DNA from: Enterobacter kobei
GTDB taxonomy: Bacteria > Pseudomonadota > Gammaproteobacteria > Enterobacterales > Enterobacteriaceae
Assembly (NCBI RefSeq): GCF_018323985.1
Contig: NZ_AP024590.1
Location: 1,550,001-1,614,000 of the forward strand
Direction: 5' to 3'
Length of the DNA stretch: 64,000 bases
Under the pieces are notes generated by a model. The model made no database searches, was not told where the DNA came from, and was given only the letters and a program-made list of their open reading frames with translations. Each line of letters starts with the position of its first letter. Position 1 is the first letter of the stretch. This document shows, piece by piece, positions 35,371-43,870 of the stretch. A program made the position numbers and the translations under genes.

Positions 35371-36314
35371 TTGAATTTCGACAGGTCAGCAAAGCATTTA
35401 ACGGTCAGGACGCAGTCAGCGATCTGAATCTGCATTTCAAAACCGGCGCGTTTTCGGTGCTGATCGGCACGTCCGGCTCCGGTAAATCCACCACGCTGAA
35501 GATGATCAACCGGCTGGTGGAGCATGATACCGGCACGATTTTGTTTGCCGGTGAGGAGATCCGCTCCTTTCCGATGCTGACGTTGCGCAGGCGCATGGGC
35601 TATGCCATTCAGTCCATCGGCCTGTTTCCCCACTGGACGGTGGCGGAAAACATCGCCACCGTGCCGCAGTTGCAGAAGTGGCCGCGGGCGCGCATCGCAG
35701 CAAGGGTGGATGAACTGATGGCGCTGCTGGGGCTGGATCCCGGCCTGCGCTCGCGTTACCCGCATGAACTGTCCGGCGGGCAGCAGCAGCGGGTAGGGGT
35801 GGCACGCGCGCTGGCGGCGGATCCGGAAGTGCTGCTGATGGATGAGCCGTTCGGCGCGCTCGATCCGGTGACCCGTGCCGCGCTGCAACAGGAGATGCGC
35901 CGCATTCACCAGCTGCTTGGCCGTACCATTGTGCTGGTCACGCACGACATCGACGAAGCCTTACAGCTTGCAGATCACCTGGTGCTGATGGACAACGGCA
36001 ACGTGGTACAACAGGGCACGCCGCTGGAGATGTTGACCCGTCCGGCCACGCCCTTTGTGCGGGAATTTTTTGGCCGTAGTGAGCTGGGCGTGCGTCTGCT
36101 CTCCCTGCGCCGCGTCGGTGATTATCAGCGCGCCGGTGAAGCGGTCGGCGGCGAGCCGCTCAGTGAAAACCTGACGCTACGCGATGCGCTGTCGGCTTTT
36201 GTGGCGCAGCAGCGCGACGTCTTGCCGGTGGTGGATGCGCAGGGCGTGGCCTGCGGCAGCCTGCATTTTCGCGATTTGCTGAGTACGGAGGCGAACCGTG
36301 AAGATCGTTCGTGA
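35367..36314 (+). CDS. yehX: YehX, osmoprotectant ABC ATPase
   Basis: 315 residues: ATPase domain with Walker A GTSGSGKST, signature LSGGQQQRVGVARAL and Walker B VLLMDEPFGALDP, then a C-terminal region with CBS-like features (ENLTLRDALSAFVAQQRDVL). The ATG at 35367 overlaps the yehY stop by 4 nt. It energises uptake through YehY and YehW. Overlaps yehW by 17 nt at its 3' end. Confidence 0.95.
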   Translation: MIEFRQVSKAFNGQDAVSDLNLHFKTGAFSVLIGTSGSGKSTTLKMINRLVEHDTGTILFAGEEIRSFPMLTLRRRMGYAIQSIGLFPHWTVAENIATVPQLQKWPRARIAARVDELMALLGLDPGLRSRYPHELSGGQQQRVGVARALAADPEVLLMDEPFGALDPVTRAALQQEMRRIHQLLGRTIVLVTHDIDEALQLADHLVLMDNGNVVQQGTPLEMLTRPATPFVREFFGRSELGVRLLSLRRVGDYQRAGEAVGGEPLSENLTLRDALSAFVAQQRDVLPVVDAQGVACGSLHFRDLLSTEANREDRS

Positions 36315-37029
36315 CCCGCTGGTGTGGCTTATTGCCCTGTTTATAGCATTACTGTTGGCCCTGCCGCACAGCGGTGCGCTGTTCAGCGCCTGGTTTCCCG
36401 AGCTGCCGCGTCCGGTCTATCAGCAGGAGTCTTTTCTCAGCTTAACGCTGGCGCACTTCTGGCTGGTGGGGGTGTCCAGCGTCATTGCAGTGTTTGTCGG
36501 CGTTGGCGCGGGGATCGCGGTGACGCGTCCGGCAGGGCTTGAATTTCGCTCGATGGTAGAAACCATTGCCGCGGTCGGGCAGACTTTTCCGCCGGTGGCG
36601 GTGCTGGCGATTGCCGTGCCGGTGATGGGCTTTGGCCGGGATCCGGCGATTATCGCGCTGATCCTCTACGGCGTGCTGCCGATTTTACAGGGGACGCTGG
36701 CAGGGCTAAGCGCTGTACCGGGCGGGGTAATAAGCGTGGCGGAAGGCATGGGGATGAGCGCCTGGCAGCGGTTGCTGAAAGTAGAATTACCGCTGGCCGC
36801 GCCGGTTATTTTAGCCGGCGTGCGCACCTCGGTGATCATCAATATTGGCACGGCGGCCATTGCATCGACCGTCGGCGCAAACACGCTCGGCACGCCGATT
36901 ATCATCGGCCTGTCCGGTTTCAATACGGCTTATGTGATCCAGGGGGCGCTACTGGTGGCGCTGGCGGCGATTATTGTCGACCGCGGATTCGAACGCCTGA
37001 CGCGCGCGATGACTAAGCACGCAGAATAA
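36298..37029 (+). CDS. yehW: YehW, osmoprotectant ABC permease
   Basis: 243 residues, as in K-12, GTG start at 36298 inside the end of yehX, after TACGGAGGCGAACC. BPD_transp_1 domain with ETIAAVGQTFPPVAVLAIAV and the EAA-like EGMGMSAWQRLLKVELP. Last gene of the osmF operon. Its 3' end overlaps yohO by 17 nt in convergent orientation. Confidence 0.95.
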   Translation: MKIVRDPLVWLIALFIALLLALPHSGALFSAWFPELPRPVYQQESFLSLTLAHFWLVGVSSVIAVFVGVGAGIAVTRPAGLEFRSMVETIAAVGQTFPPVAVLAIAVPVMGFGRDPAIIALILYGVLPILQGTLAGLSAVPGGVISVAEGMGMSAWQRLLKVELPLAAPVILAGVRTSVIINIGTAAIASTVGANTLGTPIIIGLSGFNTAYVIQGALLVALAAIIVDRGFERLTRAMTKHAE

Positions 37030-37117
37030 AGAAGTAACCCGCCAGCATCACGCCGCCCGTGCCGCCGATGGCCATAAGAAGGAAGAGGGTGGTGACAAGG
37101 ATTTTGGACGCGTTCAT
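37013..37117 (-). CDS. yohO: YohO, 34-residue membrane protein
   Basis: ATG at 37117 after AGGAGTAAAAC; TAG at 37013. The product starts MNASKILVTTLFLLMAIGG and ends MLAGYFFILRA, with one long hydrophobic helix and a glycine-rich middle. It resembles K-12 YohO (35 aa), which occupies the same place between yehW and mlrA. The function is unknown. Its coding end lies inside yehW. Confidence 0.9.
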   Translation of the reverse strand: MNASKILVTTLFLLMAIGGTGGVMLAGYFFILRA

Positions 37118-37177
37118 GTTTTACTCCTGATGATTAACGCAAAGAGTATAACGTGAAGCGCAAGTGTTAACGAACCA

Positions 37178-37909
37178 TTAAATGCCGAGCATATGAACCG
37201 CATGTCCGGCGTCACGCCAGCTGGCCATCTGCTGCAACTGCGACACCGTCGGCACATCGCCGCACCACACCATAAGGGTTTGCCCCTCAAACAGTTCCGG
37301 ACGCAGCTGCGTCAGGGAATGGGCCAGCACGCCAGTGCGCCATCCCTGTTCGCTTGCCACCCAGGCCTCCAGCCACAGGCGGGTGGTGTCATGAATATTC
37401 CAGCCGACCACCAGCGCATCGCTGCTGTTTTTCTTGCGCGTCGACGCCAGGCACACCGAAATATGGTTGATTAGCACGCCGTCCAGCAGACTCAGCATGG
37501 CGAGCAGCGTCGGCTCCTGACTGCGTAAGCGCAGACGCAGCGGGTTGAGAAGTTGAGTGATAAGGGTATGGGCGGAGAATTTGCGCCCTTGTTCTTTGAT
37601 CCACAGCCGCAGACGGGGAAGGTTGCCGCTTTGCAGGTAGCCGAGCAGATGCTCCTGCTGCGCCCGCCAGTTGTATTCGCTGTCTGCGGCACCGCTCCAT
37701 AGCAGGGTTTTCACTTTGCCGACCTGCACACCGCTGTCGATCCAGCGTTTGATTTCACGAATACGATCGATATCCGCGTCATTGAATAACCGGTGCCCGC
37801 CATCGGTACGCTGGGGCGTCAGCAAATCGTAGCGGCGTTGCCATGCCCGCAGGGTAACAGGATTGACATCGCACAGCTGAGCCACTTCACCGATGGTGTA
37901 TAGCGCCAT
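37178..37909 (-). CDS. mlrA: MlrA, MerR-family activator of csgD
   Basis: 243 residues: N-terminal MerR HTH (ALYTIGEVAQLCDVNPVTLRAW) and a cobalamin-binding-fold-like C-terminus lacking the usual cobalamin motif. In E. coli MlrA activates csgD and thereby curli and cellulose, downstream of the YciR/DgcM c-di-GMP switch. Its length equals K-12 MlrA. It is divergent from btsS with a 216-bp gap. Having both a c-di-GMP-linked regulator and an EAL-HDOD protein in the window is probably coincidental. Confidence 0.95.
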   Translation of the reverse strand: MALYTIGEVAQLCDVNPVTLRAWQRRYDLLTPQRTDGGHRLFNDADIDRIREIKRWIDSGVQVGKVKTLLWSGAADSEYNWRAQQEHLLGYLQSGNLPRLRLWIKEQGRKFSAHTLITQLLNPLRLRLRSQEPTLLAMLSLLDGVLINHISVCLASTRKKNSSDALVVGWNIHDTTRLWLEAWVASEQGWRTGVLAHSLTQLRPELFEGQTLMVWCGDVPTVSQLQQMASWRDAGHAVHMLGI

Positions 37910-38015
37910 AGTTTCACCTTTGCATGGATCCTGGTCTAACTGTAGACGCTGTTATGCGAATGGATCTCATTTGCTCGTTTTTTGTTCGTTGTGCGTACGA
38001 TAGTGGGACGATATG

Positions 38016-38054
38016 GCCCGTTATTGTGATAATGGGCACGTTTTTTGATTTTTT
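38016..38054 (+). terminator. Intrinsic-terminator-like structure upstream of btsS
   Basis: GCCCGTTAT and ATAATGGGC (one G-T pair) form a 9-bp stem with loop TGTG, followed after ACG by six T, GA and seven more T residues. It lies 72-110 nt before the btsS start, on the btsS strand, with mlrA transcribed away from it. It could end a short leader RNA or attenuate btsSR. Confidence 0.6.
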
Positions 38055-38125
38055 CCGGCAGTTTCACAGAAAGAAAAGCGCGCGCCCTGTATGTTACGCG
38101 CTTTATGCGGTTTCGGTGTGCGGGT

Positions 38126-39814
38126 ATGTACGAGTTTAATCTGGTGTTACTGCTGCTACAGCAGATGTGTGTGTTTCTGGTCATCGCCTGGCTGATGAGT
38201 AAAACGCGCCTGTTTATTCCGCTGATGCAGGTCACCGTCCGGCTGCCGCATAAGCTGCTGTGCTATGTCACGTTTTCTATCTTCTGCATTCTCGGCACCT
38301 ATCTTGGCCTGCATATCGAAGATTCTATTGCCAATACGCGCGCCATCGGTGCGGTGATGGGCGGTCTGCTCGGCGGGCCGGTCGTCGGTGGGCTGGTGGG
38401 GCTGACCGGCGGATTACACCGCTACTCAATGGGCGGCATGACGGCGCTCAGCTGTATGGTTTCCACCATAGTCGAGGGGCTATTGGGCGGCCTGGTGCAC
38501 AGTTTTCTGATCAAACGCGGGCGCACCGATAAAGTGTTCAGCCCGCTGACCGCCGGGGCGATTACGCTGGTGGCGGAGCTGGTACAGATGCTGATCATTT
38601 TGCTGATCGCCCGCCCGTTCGAAGACGCGCTGCATCTGGTGAGCAGCATTGCCGCGCCGATGATGGTCACCAATACCGTTGGTGCCGCGCTCTTTATGCG
38701 CATCCTGCTCGATAAACGGGCGATGTTTGAAAAATACACCTCCGCATTTTCCGCCACTGCCCTGAAAGTGGCGGCGTCCACCGAGGGCATTTTGCGGCAG
38801 GGGTTTAACGAAGAAAACAGCATGAAAGTGGCGCAGGTGCTGTATCAGGAACTGGAAATCGGCGCGGTGGCGATCACCGACCGCGAAAAGCTGCTGGCGT
38901 TTAAAGGCATTGGCGATGATCACCACTTGTCCGGGCGGCCTATCTCCTCGCGCTGGACGCAAAAAGCGCTGGAAACCGGCGAAGTGGTGTATGCGGACGG
39001 CAATGAAGTGCCGTACCGCTGTTCACTGCATCCCCAGTGCAAGCTCGGATCGACGCTGGTGATCCCCCTGCGCGGCGAAAATCAGCGGGTGATGGGCACC
39101 ATCAAACTGTATGAAGCGAAAAACCGCCTGTTCAGTTCGATCAACCGCACGCTGGGGGAGGGGATCGCGCAACTGCTGTCGGCGCAGATCCTCGCCGGGC
39201 AGTATGAGCGACAAAAGGCGCTGCTCACCCAGTCGGAAATCAAACTGCTGCATGCGCAGGTGAATCCCCATTTTCTGTTTAACGCCCTTAACACGCTGAT
39301 GGCGGTGATCCGCCGTGACAGCGACCAGGCCGGGCAACTGGTGCAGTACCTGTCGACCTTTTTCCGGAAGAACTTAAAGCGGCCATCGGAAGTGGTGACG
39401 CTGGCTGATGAAATTGAACACGTGAATGCTTATCTGCAAATCGAGCAGGCGCGTTTTCAGTCGCGTCTGCAGGTGCACCTGTTCGTGCCGGAGGCGCTCG
39501 GCTGGCAAAAACTGCCCGCCTTCACGCTGCAACCTATTGTGGAAAACGCCATTAAACACGGCACCTCGCAGCTGCTCGGCGTCGGTGAAATCACCATCCG
39601 GGCGAGCCTCGACGGGCAGTATATGGTGCTGGATATTGAAGATAATGCCGGTCTGTACCAGCCGAAGGCCAACGCCAGCGGGCTGGGCATGAGCCTGGTG
39701 GATAAGCGCCTGCGGGCGCGTTTTGGCGATGATTGCGGGATCGCCGTGGCCTGCGAGCCGGATAGCTTTACCCGCATTACCCTACGTTTGCCTGTGGAGG
39801 AGATCGCATGTTAA
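38126..39814 (+). CDS. btsS: BtsS (YehU), pyruvate-sensing histidine kinase
   Basis: 562 residues: N-terminal 5TM-LytS receptor domain (helices to about residue 190), a GAF-like domain (about 215-340) and a LytS-type kinase core. The phospho-accepting His is in LLHAQVNPHFLFNALNTL, and the ATPase region includes QPIVENAIKHG. It detects extracellular pyruvate with high affinity and phosphorylates BtsR. The ATG at 38126 matches K-12; the Shine-Dalgarno sequence is weak. It overlaps btsR by 7 nt. Confidence 0.95.
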   Translation: MYEFNLVLLLLQQMCVFLVIAWLMSKTRLFIPLMQVTVRLPHKLLCYVTFSIFCILGTYLGLHIEDSIANTRAIGAVMGGLLGGPVVGGLVGLTGGLHRYSMGGMTALSCMVSTIVEGLLGGLVHSFLIKRGRTDKVFSPLTAGAITLVAELVQMLIILLIARPFEDALHLVSSIAAPMMVTNTVGAALFMRILLDKRAMFEKYTSAFSATALKVAASTEGILRQGFNEENSMKVAQVLYQELEIGAVAITDREKLLAFKGIGDDHHLSGRPISSRWTQKALETGEVVYADGNEVPYRCSLHPQCKLGSTLVIPLRGENQRVMGTIKLYEAKNRLFSSINRTLGEGIAQLLSAQILAGQYERQKALLTQSEIKLLHAQVNPHFLFNALNTLMAVIRRDSDQAGQLVQYLSTFFRKNLKRPSEVVTLADEIEHVNAYLQIEQARFQSRLQVHLFVPEALGWQKLPAFTLQPIVENAIKHGTSQLLGVGEITIRASLDGQYMVLDIEDNAGLYQPKANASGLGMSLVDKRLRARFGDDCGIAVACEPDSFTRITLRLPVEEIAC

Positions 39815-40527
39815 AAGTGCTGATTGTCGATGACGAACCCTTAGCGCGGGAAAATCTGCGCATCCTGCTGGAAGATGAAAGCGATATTGAGATCGTCGGC
39901 GAGTGCGCGAATGCGGTGGAAGCCATTGGCGCGGTGCATAAATTGCGCCCGGACGTGCTGTTTCTGGACATTCAGATGCCACGCATCAGCGGGCTGGAAA
40001 TGGTCGGTATGCTCGATCCTGAGCATCGCCCTTATATTGTCTTTCTCACCGCCTTTGATGAGTACGCGGTGAAAGCCTTCGAAGAGCACGCCTTTGATTA
40101 TCTGCTCAAACCCATTGCCACGGCACGACTGGCTAAAACGCTGGCGCGTCTGCGCCAGGAGCGCGGGGTGCAGGACGTTTCGGTGCTGCCGGAAAATCAG
40201 GAGCCGCTGAAGTTTATCCCCTGCGCCGGTCACAGTCGCATTTATCTGTTGCAGATGGACGATGTGGCATACGTCAGCAGCCGCCTGAGCGGTGTATACG
40301 TGACCAGCCATGAAGGCAAAGAGGGGTTTACCGAGCTGACGCTACGCACGCTGGAAAGCCGCACGCCGCTGATGCGCTGTCACCGCCAATATCTGGTGAA
40401 TATGGCGCACCTAAAAGAGATCCGCTTTGAGGATAATGGCCAGGCGGAGCTGTTGCTACGCGAAGGGCATACCGTGCCGGTCAGCCGTCGCTATCTGAAA
40501 AATCTAAAAGAAGCGCTGGGTCTGTAA
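39808..40527 (+). CDS. btsR: BtsR (YehT), LytTR response regulator
   Basis: 239 residues: receiver domain (1-120, phospho-acceptor Asp in DVLFLDIQMPRISG) and a C-terminal LytTR DNA-binding domain with RTLESRTPLMRCHRQYLVN. In E. coli it activates the pyruvate transporter gene btsT (yjiY). The ATG at 39808 lies within the end of btsS after GGAGGAGATCGC, so the pair is coupled. Confidence 0.96.
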   Translation: MLKVLIVDDEPLARENLRILLEDESDIEIVGECANAVEAIGAVHKLRPDVLFLDIQMPRISGLEMVGMLDPEHRPYIVFLTAFDEYAVKAFEEHAFDYLLKPIATARLAKTLARLRQERGVQDVSVLPENQEPLKFIPCAGHSRIYLLQMDDVAYVSSRLSGVYVTSHEGKEGFTELTLRTLESRTPLMRCHRQYLVNMAHLKEIRFEDNGQAELLLREGHTVPVSRRYLKNLKEALGL

Positions 40528-40581
40528 AATGCGGGGATCGTGGTAAACTGCGTTTTTGTATTTTTCTCCACCGAAGGCACT

Positions 40582-41049
40582 ATGATCAGTAACGATATTT
40601 TACGAAGCGTCCGCTACATCTCTAAATACAACAATCAAGATCTGCTGCGTATCTTCGCGCTGGGTGAAGCGGATGTCACCGCAGAACAGCTGGTGCCGTG
40701 GTTGCGCAAGGAAGATGAAGAGGGCTTTGTGCGTTGCCCGGATATTCTTCTGGCCTGTTTCCTGAATGGTCTGATTTATGAGAAGCGTGGCCGGGATGAA
40801 TCCTCTCCCGCGCTGGCCGTGGAACGTCGCGTAAATAACAATATCGTGCTGAAGAAGCTGCGCATCGCCTATAACCTGAAAACCGACGATATTCTGGCTA
40901 TCTTAACCGAGCAGCAGTTCCGTGTATCGATGCCGGAAATCACTGCAATGATGCGCGCGGCGGATCATAAAAATTTCCGTGAATGTGGGGATCAGTTCCT
41001 GCGTTATTTCCTGCGTGGTCTGGCGACCCGTTTACACGCGGCGAAATAA
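40582..41049 (+). CDS. yehS: YehS, DUF1456 family protein
   Basis: 155 residues matching K-12 YehS (156 aa), with the repeated DUF1456 layout: NDILRSVRYISKYNN and NNNIVLKKLRIAYNLKTDD, each followed by an acidic helix-rich stretch. Probably a cytoplasmic nucleic-acid or protein-binding protein; the role is unknown. ATG at 40582 after GAAGGCACT. Upstream in-frame codons from 40540 are leader. Likely co-transcribed with btsSR. Confidence 0.92.
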   Translation: MISNDILRSVRYISKYNNQDLLRIFALGEADVTAEQLVPWLRKEDEEGFVRCPDILLACFLNGLIYEKRGRDESSPALAVERRVNNNIVLKKLRIAYNLKTDDILAILTEQQFRVSMPEITAMMRAADHKNFRECGDQFLRYFLRGLATRLHAAK

Positions 41050-41056
41050 CAGGCTG

Positions 41057-41135
41057 TTGCCGGGTGGCGCTACGCTAACACCGGCCTGGCGGGCGATGAG
41101 ATTTGTAGGCCCGGCAAGCTTGCGCCGCCGGGCAA
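41057..41135. repeat. BIME: paired, inverted REP units between yehS and yehR
   Basis: Two REP-like palindromes, 41057-41086 and 41104-41135, in opposite orientation between two convergent genes. The second is identical over about 32 nt to 6121-6152. Confidence 0.85.
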
Positions 41136-41143
41136 TATTACAC

Positions 41144-41605
41144 TTACTCTTTAACTTCTTTAAAACCACGAGACTTCAGCAGAGCTTCAGATTTAGACAT
41201 GCTGACGCCTTCTTTCACATCACCGGTAAACTCAGCACCCTGGATTTTCTGCAGCGCGTCACGGTCAACTTTGCTGTAATCCACGGTCAGAGTTTCGGTT
41301 GCAGAGGTGTCGCCGTAGTCCAGGCTCTCTTCCACGCCTTTGATCTCTTTATACTTCTCGCTGATTGGCCCCAGACGTTGCATCGCTTCTTCTTTATTCG
41401 CCACGCCCAGACCGGCATAGTGCAGCGTATTTTTCGCCGTCTGACGCAGTACTACGTCATTTTTGTAGTAATAGGTCAGGGATAAATCGGTTTTACCGTC
41501 TGACCAGGTAAAGGTTTTGCTTTCTTCTTTATCGCCACAGCCGCTCAGCGCAACAACCACAAACGCTGTGAATACGAGTGCGCCCAATTTTTTTAAGATG
41601 TTCAT
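41144..41605 (-). CDS. yehR: YehR, DUF1307 lipoprotein
   Basis: 153 residues with an N-terminal lipoprotein signal: hydrophobic stretch LVFTAFVVVALSGC, lipobox LSGC and CGDKEES after it, so Cys is the likely acylated residue. The rest is a DUF1307 domain with TFTWSDGKTDLSLTYYY. It matches the K-12 family, where YehR is an uncharacterised lipoprotein encoded next to yehS and yehQ. Most of the rest of the K-12 yeh cluster is absent. ATG follows AAAGGAGCAGT. Confidence 0.9.
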   Translation of the reverse strand: MNILKKLGALVFTAFVVVALSGCGDKEESKTFTWSDGKTDLSLTYYYKNDVVLRQTAKNTLHYAGLGVANKEEAMQRLGPISEKYKEIKGVEESLDYGDTSATETLTVDYSKVDRDALQKIQGAEFTGDVKEGVSMSKSEALLKSRGFKEVKE

Positions 41606-41663
41606 ACTGCTCCTTTAAATTAGAAATAATCACCATCCCTGAAATCATAGTGCAATAAAAAAA

Positions 41664-41685
41664 GGGCGCTGTATAAACAGCGCCC
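41664..41685 (-). terminator. metG rho-independent terminator
   Basis: GGGCGCTGT-ATAA-ACAGCGCCC; on the minus strand it is followed by a run of seven T residues. It lies 18 nt past the metG stop. Confidence 0.92.
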
Positions 41686-41703
41686 AATTAAGCGTATTTG
41701 GGA

Positions 41704-43737
41704 TTATTTCACTTGTTGGCCAGGTTTTGCACCGTCATCCGGGCTTAACAGGAAGATGTCGCTGCCGCCAGGACCGGCGGCCATCACCATGCCTTCAGAA
41801 ATACCGAAGCGCATTTTGCGTGGCGCGAGGTTGGCGACCATCACCGTCAGGCGACCGATCAGCAGTTGCGGATCCGGATAAGCAGAACGGATACCGGAGA
41901 AGACGTTACGTTTCTCGCCACCCAGATCCAGCGTCAGACGCAGCAGCTTGTCGGAGCCTTCTACAAATTCAGCGTTTTCAATCAGCGCCACGCGCAGATC
42001 GATTTTCGCGAAATCATCAAAGGTGATGGTGTCCTGGATCGGATCGTCAGCCAGCGGGCCGGAAACCGGTGCGCTGGCGGTTTTCACATCTTCCTTCGAT
42101 GCTTCTACCAGCGCCTCAACCTGTTTCATCTCGATACGGTTGTACAGCGCCTTAAAGGTGTTGACCTTGTGCGCCAGCAGCGGCTGGTTAATGGCATCCC
42201 ATTCGAAGGTGGTGTTCAGGAACGCTTCAGCACGGGCGCTCAGTTCCGGCAGAACCGGCTTGAGCCAGGTCATCAGCACGCGGAACAGGTTCAGACCCAT
42301 GGTGCAGATGGCCTGGAGGTCGGCATCGCGGCCTTCCTGTTTCGCCACCACCCACGGGGCCTGCTCGTCAACGTAGCGGTTCGCCACGTCAGCCAGCGCC
42401 ATGATTTCACGCACCGCTTTGCCGAACTCGCGGCTGTCCCAGGCGTCGCCAATGCTCTGGGCGGCATCGGTGAAGGTTTTATAAAGTGCCGGATCCGCCA
42501 GCTCAGACGCCAGTACGCCGTCGAAGCGTTTAGCGATAAAGCCTGCGTTACGGGACGCCAGGTTAACCACTTTGTTAACGATGTCAGCGTTGACGCGCTG
42601 CACGAAATCTTCCAGGTTCAGGTCAATGTCGTCGATACGTGACGACAGCTTGGCGGTGTAGTAATAGCGCAGGCTGTCAGCGTCAAAGTGGTTCAGCCAG
42701 GTGCTTGCTTTAATGAAGGTGCCGCGGGATTTGGACATCTTCGCGCCGTTCACCGTCACATAGCCATGCACGAACAGGTTGGTCGGCTTGCGGAAACCGC
42801 TGCCTTCCAGCATCGCCGGCCAGAACAGGCTGTGGAAATAAACAATGTCTTTGCCGATGAAGTGGTACAGCTCGGCTTCGCTGTCTTCTTTCCAGTACGC
42901 ATCGAAACTGTCGGTATCGCCACGCTTGTCGCACAGGTTCTTGAAGGAACCCATGTAACCAATGGGCGCATCCAGCCAGACATAGAAATATTTGCCCGGC
43001 GCGTCGGGAATTTCGAAGCCAAAATAGGGCGCATCGCGGGAGATATCCCACTGTTGCAGGCCGGATTCAAACCACTCCTGCATTTTGTTCGCCACCTGCT
43101 CCTGCAGCGCGCCGCTGCGGGTCCATGCCTGCAGCATTTCGCTGAAGGACGGCAGATCGAAGAAGAAGTGCTCAGAATCTCGCATCACGGGCGTCGCGCC
43201 GGATACTACGGATTTCGGCTCGATAAGCTCGGTCGGGCTATAGGTCGCGCCGCATACTTCGCAGTTATCGCCGTACTGATCCGGGGATTTACACTTCGGA
43301 CAGGTGCCTTTCACAAAACGGTCCGGCAGGAACATGCCTTTTTCCGGATCGTAGAGCTGAGAGATGGTGCGGTTCTTGATAAAACCGTTCTCTTTAAGGC
43401 GACCGTAAATCACACTGGCCAGCTCGCGGTTCTCGTCGCTGTGCGTGGAGTGATAGTTGTCGTAGCTGATGTTGAAGCCAGCAAAATCAGTCTGATGTTC
43501 CTGACTCATTTCGGTAATCATCTGCTCCGGGGTAATGCCGAGCTGCTGAGCTTTCAGCATGATTGGCGTGCCGTGAGCATCGTCCGCGCAGATGAAGTTT
43601 ACCTCGTGGCCGCGCATTCGCTGGTAACGGACCCAGACATCAGCCTGGATGTGCTCCAGCATATGGCCGAGGTGGATGGAGCCGTTGGCGTACGGCAGCG
43701 CGCACGTTACCAGAATTTTCTTCGCGACTTGAGTCAT
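41704..43737 (-). CDS. metG: Methionyl-tRNA synthetase
   Basis: 677 residues, the K-12 length. Class I synthetase with the HIGH-type motif HLGHM near residue 24, a zinc-knuckle region (CPKCKSPDQYGDNCEVCGA, about 145-165), KMSKS in NGAKMSKSRGTF near 333, an anticodon-binding domain and a C-terminal OB-fold tRNA-binding dimerisation domain. The ATG at 43737 gives MTQVAKKILVTCALPYANG as in K-12. An upstream extension to 43836 falls in the promoter region shared with the divergent mrp gene. Confidence 0.97.
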   Translation of the reverse strand: MTQVAKKILVTCALPYANGSIHLGHMLEHIQADVWVRYQRMRGHEVNFICADDAHGTPIMLKAQQLGITPEQMITEMSQEHQTDFAGFNISYDNYHSTHSDENRELASVIYGRLKENGFIKNRTISQLYDPEKGMFLPDRFVKGTCPKCKSPDQYGDNCEVCGATYSPTELIEPKSVVSGATPVMRDSEHFFFDLPSFSEMLQAWTRSGALQEQVANKMQEWFESGLQQWDISRDAPYFGFEIPDAPGKYFYVWLDAPIGYMGSFKNLCDKRGDTDSFDAYWKEDSEAELYHFIGKDIVYFHSLFWPAMLEGSGFRKPTNLFVHGYVTVNGAKMSKSRGTFIKASTWLNHFDADSLRYYYTAKLSSRIDDIDLNLEDFVQRVNADIVNKVVNLASRNAGFIAKRFDGVLASELADPALYKTFTDAAQSIGDAWDSREFGKAVREIMALADVANRYVDEQAPWVVAKQEGRDADLQAICTMGLNLFRVLMTWLKPVLPELSARAEAFLNTTFEWDAINQPLLAHKVNTFKALYNRIEMKQVEALVEASKEDVKTASAPVSGPLADDPIQDTITFDDFAKIDLRVALIENAEFVEGSDKLLRLTLDLGGEKRNVFSGIRSAYPDPQLLIGRLTVMVANLAPRKMRFGISEGMVMAAGPGGSDIFLLSPDDGAKPGQQVK

Positions 43738-43870
43738 AGTGAACATTACTTCTTCTGTGAAAAAAGGGGTTTTGATATTACCAAAACGGCCATTATTAAG
43801 TAAGCACAAACCCGCCTCTTTCAGGTAAACTTGCATAACGAGCTAATCATACAAATACAAAGGAGTCGGG

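Noticed and set aside
42688..43803. A 371-codon plus-strand frame opposite metG
   Set aside because: Antisense shadow of the conserved metG gene; composition and lack of motifs argue against coding.
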